A DNA stretch of 64,000 bases from NCBI GenBank assembly GCA_009760885.1, contig CM019718.1:24739133-24803132 (forward strand), given 5' to 3'. The position numbers were made by a program, and so were the translations under genes. Below the pieces are notes generated by a model. That model was not told the origin of the DNA and did no database searches. It worked only from the letters and a program-made list of their open reading frames with translations. Shown here one piece after another: positions 34,957 through 48,700 of the stretch; position 1 is the first letter of the stretch, and the number at the start of each line of letters is the position of its first letter. The DNA comes from Achatina immaculata (Eukaryota > Mollusca > Gastropoda > Stylommatophora > Achatinidae).

Positions 34957-37900
34957 GTAAGAATGCATACAGTATTTTTTTTATCTGTCCATTTTAACTG
35001 AATCATTTGGAAAGGAGGAAGATGCAGTACTTAAGGAGGAAGATACAGTACTTAAGGAGGAAGATGCAGTACTTAAGGAGAAAGATGCAGTACTTAAGGA
35101 GGAAGATGCAGTACTTAAGGAGAAAGATGCAGTACTTAAGGAGGAAGATGCAGTACTTAAGGAGAAAGATGCAGTACTTAAGGAGGAAGATACAGTACTT
35201 AAGGAGGAAGATGCAGTACTTAAGGAGAAAGATGCAGTACTTAAGGAGGAAGATACAGTACTTAAGGAGGAAGATGCAGTACTTAGGAGAAAGATGCAGT
35301 ACTTAAGCTGAATGTGATGGTGATTAGTGACTCAAAGCTGACTGTTTGTGTAAGTGCTAGCAAATCATAGCTGACTGAGACCACATTCTGCTCCCAGTGA
35401 AGCCCCTGGAAACCACACAATAATCTGGTTGAGTCATTAAAGATCAAAATGAGAATGTGGACCTGTACTAAAAGTGCACAGAGCCAAAGTTAGATTTGTT
35501 GAGTTGAAAGGTGCAAATATCACAGCCACACTGCAGACTGTGACACAATGCAACTAACACGATTCTGAAGGTGAAAGAAGAAGAAGAATCTTTGAATCCA
35601 CAACAACAAAACCCAGCTTTTACTATAAAACAAAATCTATGTAATGTGGTATTTGTATACTATAAAGGTGTGAAGCATTAGTGCCTTCACATTTCTAGGC
35701 CACTACAGCATTTGAGGTAGGGATGTCAGCAGTAGTCTTCACTGCCTAGGAAGCATTTGAGGTAGGGATGTCAGCAGTAGTCTTCACTACCTAGAAAGCA
35801 TTTGAGGTAGAGATGTCAGCAGTAGTCTTTGCTGCCTAGAAAGCATTTGAGGTAGAGATGTCAGCAGTAGTCTTCACTGCCTTGAAAGCATAGGGATGTC
35901 AGCAGTAGTCTTCACTGCCTAGAAAGCATTTGAGGTAGGGATGTCAGCAGTAGTCTTCACTGCCTAGAAAGCATAGGGATGTCAGCAGTAGTCTTCACTG
36001 CCTAGAAAGCATTTGAGGTAGGGATGTCAGCAGTAGTCTTCACTGCCTAGAAAGCATTTGAGGTAGGGATGTCAGCAGTAGTCTTCACTGCCTAGAAAGC
36101 ATTTGAGGTAGGGATGTCAGCAGTAGTCTTCTTGCCTGTGTTTTCCTAGCAAGATCTCCAGGTACTTATTTTTTGGAGGCCAGGTTGACCCCAGTGCTGG
36201 TTGGTCAGAAAAAGTTTTGCCCAAATGTGAAATCAAACCAGGGCCTTATGATCAGGAGGTGAGTGTGCTAACCATTACACCACCACAGACACAGTAGAAA
36301 AAAATGATCTAACAGTGATTATAAGTAGAATTCACTATTTTTTTCTTAAACTTTTTCATTTCTTCCACTCTGTAATTTTTAAGTTTTACACTACATGATG
36401 TCTTATATTTTAAAAATTTTATTTTGTAAAAGTACCGTTTATCTGAATGTTGATTATATAAAATTTCAGTACTGCATTGTAATAGAAAATTTTACGCAAT
36501 TTATTTGTGGCAAAGCATGCATTTTAACTTAATTTAACTTTATTCTGTATGGGTGTGTTTGACTGATAAGACTACAAAGACATATTTACATGATCACACT
36601 CTGTACAGGTATGCCTACTTGATATATTAGACACAGCAGGGCAAGAGGAATACTCATCTCTGAGGGACAGGTATGTGCGAACTGGTGATGGCTTTGTTAT
36701 CATTTACAGCATCACAGACAAAAAAAGTCTTACTGAAGCTGAGGCCATCTTTAACTGGCTGAAGCGTTTGAAGCAAGCTGATCCACATGCAGTAAGTGTC
36801 ATTGTGAGCAATATAAAGCTTAGTCTCTCATTTCTGATCCAGCATTGTGATAACTGATTGAAAAGATTTGTAAAAATTGTAAGTATTAAGAAATGACCCA
36901 ATGGTAAAAAATGTTCTAAAGAATATTTTAGAAAACAGTGTAGATTCTGTTAACATACACCTGAACTTATGATGCGTAGCCTCTGTAATAATGCAAAGCC
37001 TGGGTAGAACAAACTGTTTGTGGGTGGTTTATGAATATAAAATGTTAGTAAAATGATAACTGTGATGAAACTGTCAAACAGATGTGGGCATTTGTTTGTG
37101 TTCTTACAATATTACAATAGATGGATAAAGATGGTTTTGGTTTGCAAGTTGTATGTGAATAGTGCAATTCTACAAAAAAATTATGAATATTAGGGAATAC
37201 AAGAAATACATGCAACAAAAATAAAAAGGCAGTGATAGTTACAATTATAATGAAAGTAACAGAATTTCTGTGCCAGTAAGACTAAGCAACTCTTTCATAC
37301 CTATCAGGTTCTTGTTGCAAACAAGCAGGACTTGGACTCTGAAGCGACTGTAACATCACAGGAAGGAAAGGATTTAGCAAAAAAGTTAGGCATATCTTTC
37401 TTTCAGACATCTGCAAAAACAGGAGCTGGAGTAGTGGAAGCCATGACAGGTTTGGTCAGAGTCATTCCTAGAACCAGCACTGACTACAAGGTAGTCCTGA
37501 TATTAGCTTTAATGGTGTTCATGAAATGACTCTGTTTTTTTTAAAATAAAGTAATAATGATGATAATCCTGGAAAAGTTGCTTTCACAACAGGGTAAAAA
37601 AGGTAAAATTCCTGTTTCCATGCCATTAAAGCATATTGGGGAATGCAGTGTTAGGCCCATATTTTCCATGACCTTCAGCACATGAAAGTGTGATGTGGTC
37701 AGTATCACGCCTGGCCGTTTTACTTTCCCAGACTTATCTGGTAACCCACTTTTAGAGGCTTAGTGAACCCTGGGGCCCTTTTCAGTGAGTACCAGAAAAA
37801 TATCCCACTGCTGGGACTGAACCTGGTACCACCGGATTAGTATACCGAGCCACTGGATTAGTATACAGAGTGCCTAACCAGTCGGCTAACCTTGTTATGT

Positions 37901-40900
37901 TATCATAACAGGGTAATGATCATATTAATAATCCTGCTGAAATGACTTTTACAAGATGACAGAGGTTTAGATTCTAGAGATTATGAACATAATTATATAT
38001 TCTGTCCAAAATATTTAAGTTTTCTCTCTTTAATCCTCTTTACTAGCCAGCCTTCTTCAGTATTAAGCTCTTGTAGTATTTAAGCACTATTCATATTAAA
38101 TATGTTCCCAGTTTTTTGTTCTTCTACAGAATTTTATGATAAAGGACCATGGAGTTTGGTAGCAAGTTTGTCTATCTTGGCAATACAGCAGAGGATGATG
38201 AAGAAGTTATAGTGTCCAGTGTTGAAGGTGTGATTCTTTCAGACAGTGATTCTGAAGAATGTCATGAGCCTCCTTCTTCTGATGGAGAGGTAAGAATGCA
38301 TACAGTATTTTTTTATCTGTCCATTTTAACTGAATCATTTGGAAAGTAGGAAGATGCAGTACTTAAGGAGGAAGATACAGTATTTAAAGAGAAAGATGCA
38401 GTACTTAAGGAGGAAGATACAGTATTTAAAGAGAAAGATGCAGTATTTAAGGAGAAAGATGCAGTACTTAAGGAGGAAGATACAGTATTTAAAGAGAAAG
38501 ATGCAGTACTTAAGGAGGAAGATACAGTATTTAAAGAGAAAGATGCAGTATTTAAGGAGAAAGATACAGTATTTAAAGAGAAAGATGCAGTACTTAAGGA
38601 GGAAGATACAGTATTTAAAGAGAAAGATGCAGTACTTAAGGAGGAAGATACAGTATTTAAAGAGAAAGATGCAGTATTTAAGGAGAAAGATGCAGTACTT
38701 AAGCTGAATGTGATGGTGATCAGTGACTCAAAGCTGACTGTTTGTGTAAGTGCTAGCAAATCATAGCTGACTGAGACCACAATCTGCCTCCCAGTGAAGC
38801 CCCTGGAACCACACAATAATCTGGCTGAGTCATTAAAGATCAAAATGAGAATGTGGACCTGTACTAAAAATGCACAGAGCCAAAGTCAGATTTGTTGAGT
38901 TGAAAGGTGCAAATATGACAGCCACACTGCAGACTGTGACACAATGCAACTAACACGATTCTGAAGGTGAAAGAAGAAGAAGAATCTTTGAATCTACAGC
39001 AACAAAACCCAGCTTTTATTATAAAACAAAATCTATGTAATGTGGTATTTGTATACTGTAAAGGTGTGAAGCGTTAGTGCCTTCACATTTCTAGGCCACT
39101 ACAGCATTTGAGGTAGAGATGTCAGCAGTAGTCTTCACTGCCTAGGAAGCATTTGAGGTAGGGATGTCAGCAGTAGTCTTCACTGCCTAGGAAGCATTTG
39201 AGGTAGAGATGTCAGCAGTAGTCTTTGCAGCCTAGAAAGCATTTGAGGTAGAGATGTCAGCAGTAGTCTTCACTGCCTAGGAAGCATTTGAGGTAGGGAT
39301 GTCAGCAGTAGTCTTCACTGCCTAGGAAGCATTTGAGGTAGGGATGTCAGCAGTAGTCTTCACTGCCTAGAAAGCATTTGAGGTAGGGATGTCAGCAGTA
39401 GTCTTCACTGCCTAGAAAGCATTTGAGGTAGGGATGTCAGCAGTAGTCTTCACTGCCTGTGTTTTCCTAGCAAGATCTCCAGGTACTTATTTTTTGGAGG
39501 CCAGGTTGACCCCAGTGCTGGTTGGTCAGAAAAAGTTTTGCCCAAATGTGAAATCAAACCAGGGCCTTATGATCAGGAGGTGAATGTGCTAACCATTACA
39601 CCACCACAGACACAGTAGAAAAAAAAATGATCTAACAGTGATTATAAGTAGAATTCACTCTTTTTTTTATCTTAAACTTTTTCATTTCTTCCATTCTGTA
39701 ATTTTTAAGTTTTACACTACATGATATCTTATATTTTTTAAATTTTATTTTGTAAAAGTACCATTTATCTGAATGTTGATTATACAAAATTTCTGTACTG
39801 CATTGTAATAGAAAATTTTATGCAATTTATTTGTGGCAAAGCATGCATTTTAACTTAATTTAACTTTATTTTGTATGGGTGTGTTTGACTGATAAGACTA
39901 CAGAGACATATTTACATGATCACACTCTGTACAGGTATGCCTGCTTGATATATTAGACACAGCAGGGCAAGAGGAATATTCATCTCTGAGGGACAAGTAT
40001 GTGCGAACTGGTGATGGCTTTGTTATCATTTACAGCATCACAGACAAAAAGAGTTTTACTGAAGCCGAGGCCATCTTTAATTGGCTGAAGCGCTTGAAGC
40101 AAGTTGATCCACATGCAGTAAGTGTCATTGTGAGCAATATAAAGCTTAATCTCTCATTTCTGATGCACCAATTTGAAAAATCATTGAAAAGATTTGTAAA
40201 AATTGTAAGTATTAAAAAATGGCCTAATGGTATAAAGTATTCTAAAGAATATTTAAGAAAACAATTTAGATTCTGTTAACATACACCTGAACTTATGATG
40301 CGTAGCCTCTGTAATAATGCAAAGCCTGGGTAGAACAAACTGTGGGTGGTTTATGAATATAAAATGTTAGTAAAATGATAACTGTGATGAAACTGTCAAA
40401 CAGATGTGGGCATTTGTTTGTGTTCTTACAATATTACAATAGATGGATAAAGATGGTTTTGGTTTGCAAGTTGTATGTGAATAGTGCAATTCTACAAAAA
40501 AATTATGAATATTAGGGAATACAAGAAATACATGCAACAAAAATAAAAAGGCAGTGATAGTTACAATTATAATGAAAGTAACAGAATTTCTGTGCCAGTA
40601 AGACTAAGCAACTCTTTCATACCTATCAGGTTCTTGTTGCAAACAAGCAGGACTTGGACTCTGAAGCGACTGTAACATCACAGGAAGGAAAGGATTTAGC
40701 AAAAAAGTTAGGCATATCTTTCTTTCAGACATCTGCAAAAACAGGAGCTGGAGTAGTGGAAGCCATGACAGGTTTGGTCAGAGTCATTCCTAGAACCAGC
40801 ACTGACTACAAGGTAGTCCTGATATTAGCTTTAATGGTGTTCATGAAATGACTCTGTTTTTTTTAAAATAAAGTAATAATGATGATAATCCTGGAAAAGT

Positions 40901-42732
40901 TGCTTTCACAACAGGGTAAAAAAGGTAAAATTCCTGTTTCCATGCCATTAAAGCATATTGGGGAATGCAGTGTTAGGCCCATATTTTCCATGACCTTCAG
41001 CACATGAAAGTGTGATGTGGTCAGTATCACGCCTGGCCGTTTTACTTTCCCAGACTTATCTGGTAACCCACTTTTAGAGGCTTAGTGAACCCTGGGGCCC
41101 TTTTCAGTGAGTACCAGAAAAATATCCCACTGCTGGGACTGAACCTGGTACCACCGGATTAGTATACCGAGCCACTGGATTAGTATACAGAGTGCCTAAC
41201 CAGTCGGCTAACCTTGTTATGTTATCATAACAGGGTAATGATCATATTAATAATCCTGCTGAAATGACTTTTACAAGATGACAGAGGTTTAGATTCTAGA
41301 GATTATGAACATAATTATATATTCTGTCCAAAATATTTTATTCTGAAATAATAAGATGATAAAATAGGTTTGACTGATGGGTACAGTGGTGAATATATAC
41401 TGATGTTGCAAAAGGAGAAAGTGCATTTTTTCTTATTAGATTTTCTAATTCCATGTCTCCCCCCCCCCCCCCCCAAAAAAAAAGCTCCAACATTTACTTG
41501 GATGCAAACCCAAGATCTATCCCAGTTTCATTTCTTGAAGTACTTCATGTGTGACAACAGCTTATTGATATGATGTAGAGATTGATGTGATGCCTGGAAC
41601 AGTGGAAACATACTGAGAAACTTAGCATTGCATTTGGCTATGCAGGCATCATTCATTCTGCTTGTGTAAACTATGATAGTCTGATAACAAAAACTGTGAA
41701 GGACATAAAGTATGAATAACAAAAATTTTGGAGCACAGAAAGTCTGAAGAACAAAATATCTGAAGGACAAAAATCCTAAAGGACAAAAGATCTGAAGGAC
41801 TAAAAATGTAAAGGACAAGAACCTTGAAAGACAAAAGGTCTGAAAGTGGTTGAAAGTGTGGACAAAAACTCTGAAGGACAAAAGATCTGAAAGTGTGAAG
41901 GACAAAAACTATGAAGGACAAAAGATCTGAAAATGTGAAGGACAAAAACTCTGAAGGACAAAAGGTCTGAAAGGGATTGAAAGTGTGAAGGACAAAACTC
42001 TGAAGGGCAAAAAATTAATTAGTATATAGTCATACAACTATGCACAAAGCATTCCGTTAATATTTTTTTTTCATTTTTTCATTGATTTTTTTTTTTTTAA
42101 TTCTTTGTTATTTTGCTAACATTAGTTTGATATAATTCATACTTTGTCTCTCCTCTCTAATTCTTCATCCTGTTTGTTTTTGTTTGATAAAGGCTCGCGC
42201 TGAATAATGAGTTATCTTACATTTTATTTACACGTTCAGACTGAATCATTCATAGTTAATGTAAATAATTAAAACAAAATTTTGTTTCTCAGCTTGTCTT
42301 TTTATCTCTTCATACACTTCATTAAAAAATATCTGCTGCATTTAAAAAAGATATGTGATTGGTTATATGTATTTCCATTTAAAAAGCAAATTGTTGTTCA
42401 GAAATAGTCAATCATTTCAGATTGTAATGCTTGGAAGTGGAGCAGTTGGCAAATCCAGTGTTACTGTTCGCTTCATCAGCAACGCTTTTGTAGACGACTA
42501 TGACCCAACTATTGAGGATTCATACCGCAAGATGATCAGGGTGAAGGATCTGCAGTCCCCAAGCAAAGAACGCAAGCAACAGACTGCTGCCTTAAGAGAG
42601 ACTGGCCATGAGAGACAGGGAAAAAAGTCAACATTTTTTTCTGGCTTGTTTTCTAAAAGAAGATCAAGAAAAATGTTAGCAAAAAGTATGTCTATGAATT
42701 TCTGTGAACTTTCTATCGTCATCATCATCATC

Positions 42733-42766
<34 letters not shown>

Positions 42767-45700
42767 GCAATAGCAACAACAATAATAATATATATAAAAT
42801 CATATCAGAACTATGACCCAACTATTGAGGATTCATATCAGAAATAACACCATCAGGGAAAGGGCTGCAGTAACACCAGTACTACACTACATCCAGAAAC
42901 AAATCAAATGGTGTGATCACAGTACATGACTACCACCAGTCAGTATACCACAGAAAACTTTCACATTAAGAATTGTAGGAAATGGAGGAAAAGGCTGCCT
43001 ACGTGAAAGATGGAAGGAGGAAGTCTATCAAGACATCTGTTTGTCCCCTTTAAGCTGAAAGTATATGAGGAAGGAGACAAAACAAGACAAGTATTAGCAT
43101 AATAATAATAATTTGCTGATAACTGAATCATTACGAGTGAAAAATGTATCTCAGAAACAAATTAAAATAAGCTTCTTGTATTGAAAACTACACTCATACT
43201 CCACTTAAAACACAGGATATGTTCTGGGAAATGGAGTGCTAAGTAATAAAGGTAGATAGAGGTGTATGGTGCAGTTATACAAGGCAGCAGGAGTGAGTAA
43301 AGTGAGAAAAAATGAATGCTAAGTAAACTGACACAAATCAGACTCACTATAACATTTGTTTATAGTATATAGGTTCAGTGTTGCATGGAAAATGAGCTAA
43401 TGGTTGCTAACACACTTTTTAGACAACATCCAAGAAGACTTTACACATGGACATCACCTGATGGGAAAACTAAGAATCAAATAGATAACATTTTAGTGCA
43501 AAGAAGGTGGAGATCAAGTTTAACATCAGCAAAAACTATACCAGGTGCCGATTGTGATACAGACCATGAATTATTAATAACAGACATGAAGATAAAGATA
43601 AAAAAGACAGTTAGAAGATCAAGACCACTCTGCTTTGATCTTACAAAAATACCAGAACAATACAGTATAAAGTGAAGAACTGTTTTGAGATCCTGATGGC
43701 TGTACAGGAGGAGATGATACTAGATGAATTGGCTACGCGGGCCAGAAATATCTTAATAACAGCAACTAAAGATATGATTCCAGTAAAGAAAACACAAAAA
43801 GAATGGATGGATTACAACAGGCACACTAGAACTAATAAAACAATGTAGAGAAATGAAGACAAAATGGGAAGTGACAAATAACAAAAAAGAGGAAGAAGGT
43901 TGGTTAGTAAAGAAGATTAAACAGTGAAAACTTTAGTATTTCAGACATATTAAACATCATGTAAGTTTGGAGAAGACAGTCTTGGAAGTGTATTTAATGG
44001 GAAAAAGAAAGAGAAGAAGACCAAGACAAAGATGGCAACAAGACATTTTTGATGATTTGCGAATGGATGCATTAGCAGTGGGGCATCTTGCTTACCACCG
44101 AGAGGCCTTCAAGAAAACTGTTAGGAAGACAAAGTTCCACAAAGGACATACAAACGAATGAATGAATGAGTAAGCAACACTATTGAAGAATAGACATGTT
44201 AATGAAGAGATCATTGTAGATATTTATCTCTGGCTAATGAGTATACTATGTTGGTCACTTGATGAGAAGAAATGATCAGAGAATCCCAAAACAAGCTATC
44301 AAGTGGAACACAACAGGCCGAAGAAAAAGGGGCAGACCGCATGAAACTCTGAAGAGGACATTATTAAGATAGGCCAAGTTAACAGGCATAAAATCCTTTG
44401 TTGAGGTTGAAAGAATCGCCGAAGACAGGAAAAATTGGCGAACTACTTTGCGAGCCCTATGTGACGTCTAACGGCACGGGAAGGATATAAGATAAGAATG
44501 AGTATACAATGACAAGGTACATTATTAAAACTGAAAGTTAAAACTTTCAACATTTGATGTATTGTAAAGAATTGCACCAACACAAGAATATGATGAAGAA
44601 GATATGGAAAAAACCTGTGAAGAGCTAATCTGGGAGAACAGCTTCATAGCTATACAAGAGATGATGAAACAAATAAAATCAGTCCGTATCTTAATAGTAA
44701 TGGGAAAGCAAACGGAAAAAAGATCATCATCATCAGGTGCCGTGCCGACTGGCGTTGGCTATTATGCTTCTCCAGAGTACCCGATCCTTCATGCAGGCCA
44801 TCAGTTCAGTTGGTGATCTCCTCTCACACCATCCCGTCAGACTGTCCAGTATCATTTCTCTTGGTCTTCCTCTTGAACTTCTTCCTTCTATTTTTCCTGT
44901 TGTTATAATATTTTCAATGCCCCCTCTTCTCATTGCATGTCCTATGAAAGTACATTGTTTCTCTTTTATCTTTTTGACAAGGGTTTTTGTCTCTCCAGCT
45001 CTTCTCCTACATTCTTCATTAGTTATTTTTGCTGTCCAGGGGATTCGCAACATTCTTCTAATAAACCACATTTCTACTGCTTCCAATGATTTTTGTGCAG
45101 ACTTGCCTATTGTCCATGATTCACATCCATATAACAAGATAGGTTCAATATAGCATTTTAGGACTCATTTTCTAACATTCATTGATAAAGATGTGTTGCA
45201 TAATATGTTTCTCATTCTCTGAAATGCAGTCTTTGCTTGGCCTATTCTGTTCCTAATTTCTGTTCTGCATTTCCCATCTGAAGTTATTACTGCTCCAAGG
45301 TATTTGAATTTCTGCACCTGCTTTAGAATAGTTCCGTTTAATTTAATACTGCATGCTGATGGATTCTGTTTCTTAGATATAACCATAGTCTCTGTCTTTT
45401 TGATGTTCAAAGTAAGGCCTTTCTGTTCACTTTCCTTGGCGACTTTATCCAAGAGATTTTGCAGGTCTTGTTGGTTCTCCGCTATCAGTACTGTGTCGTC
45501 AGCATACCGAAGGTTGGAAAAAAGATACTGAAAGATCATAGGAAAGTACAGACTTGGGGAATATAAATGAGACTGGAGACATCCTGGTACACTCTTGTGA
45601 GGACAATCAACTGATCATCTGCAGCAGATAAGAGGAAAATGAAAATTTTTCCTAGAGATGTTATGTAAAGAAATCAGACTGATTTTGTAATGACCAGAGT

Positions 45701-48700
45701 TAGAAGGTTGGTTAGTAAAGAAGATTAAACAGTGAAAACTTTAGTATTTCAGACATATTAAACATCATGTAAGTTTGGAGAAGACAGTCTTGGAAGTGTA
45801 TATAATGGGAAAAAGAAAGAGAGGAAGACCAAAACAAATATGGCAACAAGACATTTTTGATGATTTGCAAATGGATGCATTAGCAGTGGGGCATCTTGCT
45901 TACCACCGAGAGGCCTTCAAGAAAACTGTTAGGAAGGCAAAGTTCCACAAGGGACATACAAATGAATGAATGAATGAGTAAGCAATACTATAGAAGAATA
46001 GACATGTTAATGAAGAGATCATTGGAGATATTTATCTGTGGCTAATGAGTATACTATGTTGGTCACTTGATGAGAAGAAATGATCAGAGAATCCCAAAAC
46101 AAGCTATCAAGTGGAACACAACAGGCCGAAGAAAAAGGGGCAGACCGCATGAAACTCTGAAGAGGACATTATTAAGATAGGCCAAGTTAACAGGCATAAA
46201 ATCCTTTGTTGAGGTTGAAAGAATCGCCGAAGACAGGAAAAATTGGCGAACTACTTTGCGAGCCCTATGTGACGTCTAACGGCACGGGAAGGATATAAGA
46301 TAAGAATGAGTATACAATGACAAGGTACATTATTAAAACTGAAAGTTAAAACTTTCAACATTTGATGTATTGTAAAGAATTGCACCAACACAAGAATATG
46401 ATGAAGAAGATATGGAAAACAACTATGAAGAGCTATTCTGGGAGAACAGCTTCATAGCTATACAAGAGATGATGAAACAAATAAAATCAGTCCGTATCTT
46501 AATAGTAATGGGAAAGCAAACGGAAAAAAGATCATCATCATCAGGTGCCGTGCCGACTGGCGTTGGCTATTATGCTTCTCCAGAGTACCCGATCCTTCAT
46601 GCAGGCCATCAGTTCAGTTGGTGATCTCCTCTCACACCATCCCGTCAGACTGTCCAGTATCATTTCTCTTGGTCTTCCTCTTGAACTTCTTCCTTCTATT
46701 TTTCCTGTTGTTATAATATTTTCAATGCCCCCTCTTCTCATTGCATGTCCTATGAAAGTACATTGTTTCTCTTTTATCTTTTTGACAAGGGTTTTTGTCT
46801 CTCCAGCTCTTCTCCTACATTCTTCATTAGTTATTTTTGCTGTCCAGGGGATTCGCAACATTCTTCTAATAAACCACATTTCTACTGCTTCCAATGATTT
46901 TTGTGCAGACTTGCCTATTGTCCATGATTCACATCCATATAACAAGATAGGTTCAATATAGCATTTTAGGACTCATTTTCTAACATTCATTGATAAAGAT
47001 GTGTTGCATAATATGTTTCTCATTCTCTGAAATGCAGTCTTTGCTTGGCCTATTCTGTTCCTAATTTCTGTTCTGCATTTCCCATCTGAAGTTATTACTG
47101 CTCCAAGGTATTTGAATTTCTGCACCTGCTTTAGAATAGTTCCGTTTAATTTAATACTGCATGCTGATGGATTCTGTTTCTTAGATATAACCATAGTCTC
47201 TGTCTTTTTGATGTTCAAAGTAAGGCCTTTCTGTTCACTTTCCTTGGCGACTTTATCCAAGAGATTTTGCAGGTCTTGTTGGTTCTCCGCTATCAGTACT
47301 GTGTCGTCAGCATACCGAAGGTTGGAAAAAAGATACTGAAAGATCATAGGAAAGTACAGACTTGGGGAATATAAATGAGACTGGAGACATCCTGGTACAC
47401 TCTTGTGAGGACAATCAACTGATCATCTGCAGCAGATAAGAGGAAAATGAAAATTTTTCCTAGAGATGTTATGTAAAGAAATCAGACTGATTTTGTAATG
47501 ACCAGAGTTAGATGTAGGAATAAAGTTAAGATCGCTAAAACTTTCCAAGAGGAAGATGGTAACTTGAGATCACAACACTGTAGTAATAGCTATGAAAAAG
47601 AAGCTAAATAACACAAGAAAAAAAAGTATCAAGATTCAATAGATATAATAGCATTTAGACATGCTGTTGTTGTTCTATCTCCCTGGAATTGTGAGCATGG
47701 TGTTCTTTTTATCTGATGCAGTGAAGATGTTGAAGCACAGTATTATGTTAAATTGGCAATGGATTACGGTGGCAAGTTTTTCAATCCCTGAATGGAACTA
47801 GCAGGCAGAGGGTGTGCAATGCTTCTTTAGCAGAGTCCACCACCATAGTGATTATGGCCTGTTAGTCAGGCTAGGCTCACTCCTGGGGGTACTGACAGAG
47901 AGATGGAATATAGTCTTGATTGGGGGTGGGATACTAACAGAGAGATGGAATATAGTCTTGATTGGGGGTGGGATACTAACAGAGAGATGGAATATAGTCT
48001 TGATTGGGGGTGGGATACTAACAGAGAGATGGAATATAGTCTTGATTGGGGGTGGGATACTAACAGAGAGATGGAATATAGTCTTGATTGGGGGTGGGAT
48101 ACTAACAGAGAGATGGAATAGTCTTGATTGGGGGTGGGATACTAACAGAGAGATGGAATATAGTCTTGATTGGGGGTGGGATACTAACAGAGAGATGGAA
48201 CATAGTCTTGATTGGGGGTGGGATACTAACAGAGAGATGGAATATAGTCTTGATTGGGGGTGGGATACTAACAGAGAGATGGAACATAGTCTTGATTGGG
48301 GGTGGGATACTAACAGAGAGATGGAATATAGTCTTGATTGGGGGTGGGATACTAACAGAGAGATGGAACATAGTCTTGATTGGGTACTGACAGAGAGATG
48401 GAACATAGTCTTGATTGGGGGGTACTGACAGAGAGATGGAACATAGTCTTGATTGGGTACTGACAGAGAGATGGAATAGTCTTGATATTGGGGGGGGGTA
48501 CTGACAGAGAGATGGAACATAGTCTTGATTGGAGGGTACTGACAGAGAGATGGAACATAGTCTAGATTGGAGGGTACTGACAGAGAGATGGAACATAGTC
48601 TTGATTGGGTACTGACAGAGAGATGGAACATAGTCTTGATTGGAGGGTACTGACAGAGAGATGGAACATAGTCTTGATTGGGGGGGGGGGGGGTACTGAC

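Larger units (their letters stand above)
34669..38003 (+). repeat. Tandem segmental duplication, copy A (cpras1 exons 1-3)
   Basis: This is a unit of about 3.33 kb that recurs directly at 38004-41337. It starts inside a LINE D 3' fragment and ends in intron sequence before exon 4. The two join points share the short string TGTCCAAAATATTT. The copies differ by scattered substitutions and by minisatellite length up to about 37020. From about 37025 to the end I could find no difference by eye. Confidence 0.9.
38004..41337 (+). repeat. Tandem segmental duplication, copy B (cpras1 exons 1'-3')
   Basis: This is the second copy of the 3.33-kb unit. It carries the same LINE D stub, exon 1', both intron-1 minisatellites, a T1 SINE, exon 2', exon 3' and an S1 SINE. 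The stub keeps TTTAAGCACT, which matches the left target-site duplication at 34439 perfectly, whereas copy A has TTTAAGTACT. This copy therefore keeps the ancestral base there. Confidence 0.9.
43897..45704 (+). repeat. 1.8-kb tandem duplication of LINE debris, copy 1 (intron 4)
   Basis: The unit recurs directly at 45705-47512 with an exact offset of 1808 bp. It contains LINE D and LINE C 3' ends and a 5'-truncated LINE G on the minus strand. Differences are limited to the first 700 bp or so; from about 44640 the copies look identical. Confidence 0.9.

Noticed and set aside
36208..36294. Functional tRNA gene on the minus strand
   Set aside because: Only the A box is good. The B box is degenerate, the cloverleaf cannot be closed and the same sequence recurs with a non-tRNA body, so it is a SINE head.
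38313..38843. 176-codon minus and 122-codon plus frames over the 21-bp array
   Set aside because: Unit length is a multiple of three, so any stop-free unit gives long frames. The homologous array in copy A gives a different length. No splice or start logic.
42355..42816. Reading exon 4 as a stand-alone 153-codon gene with a poly-Asn tail
   Set aside because: The frame runs through a good acceptor at 42420 and a good donor at 42686. The Asn run is the intronic microsatellite. The phase-matched join to exon 5 explains the sequence better.
44737..45153. 138-codon plus-strand frames at 44737 and 46545
   Set aside because: They are antisense shadows of the LINE G C-terminal frame on the minus strand.
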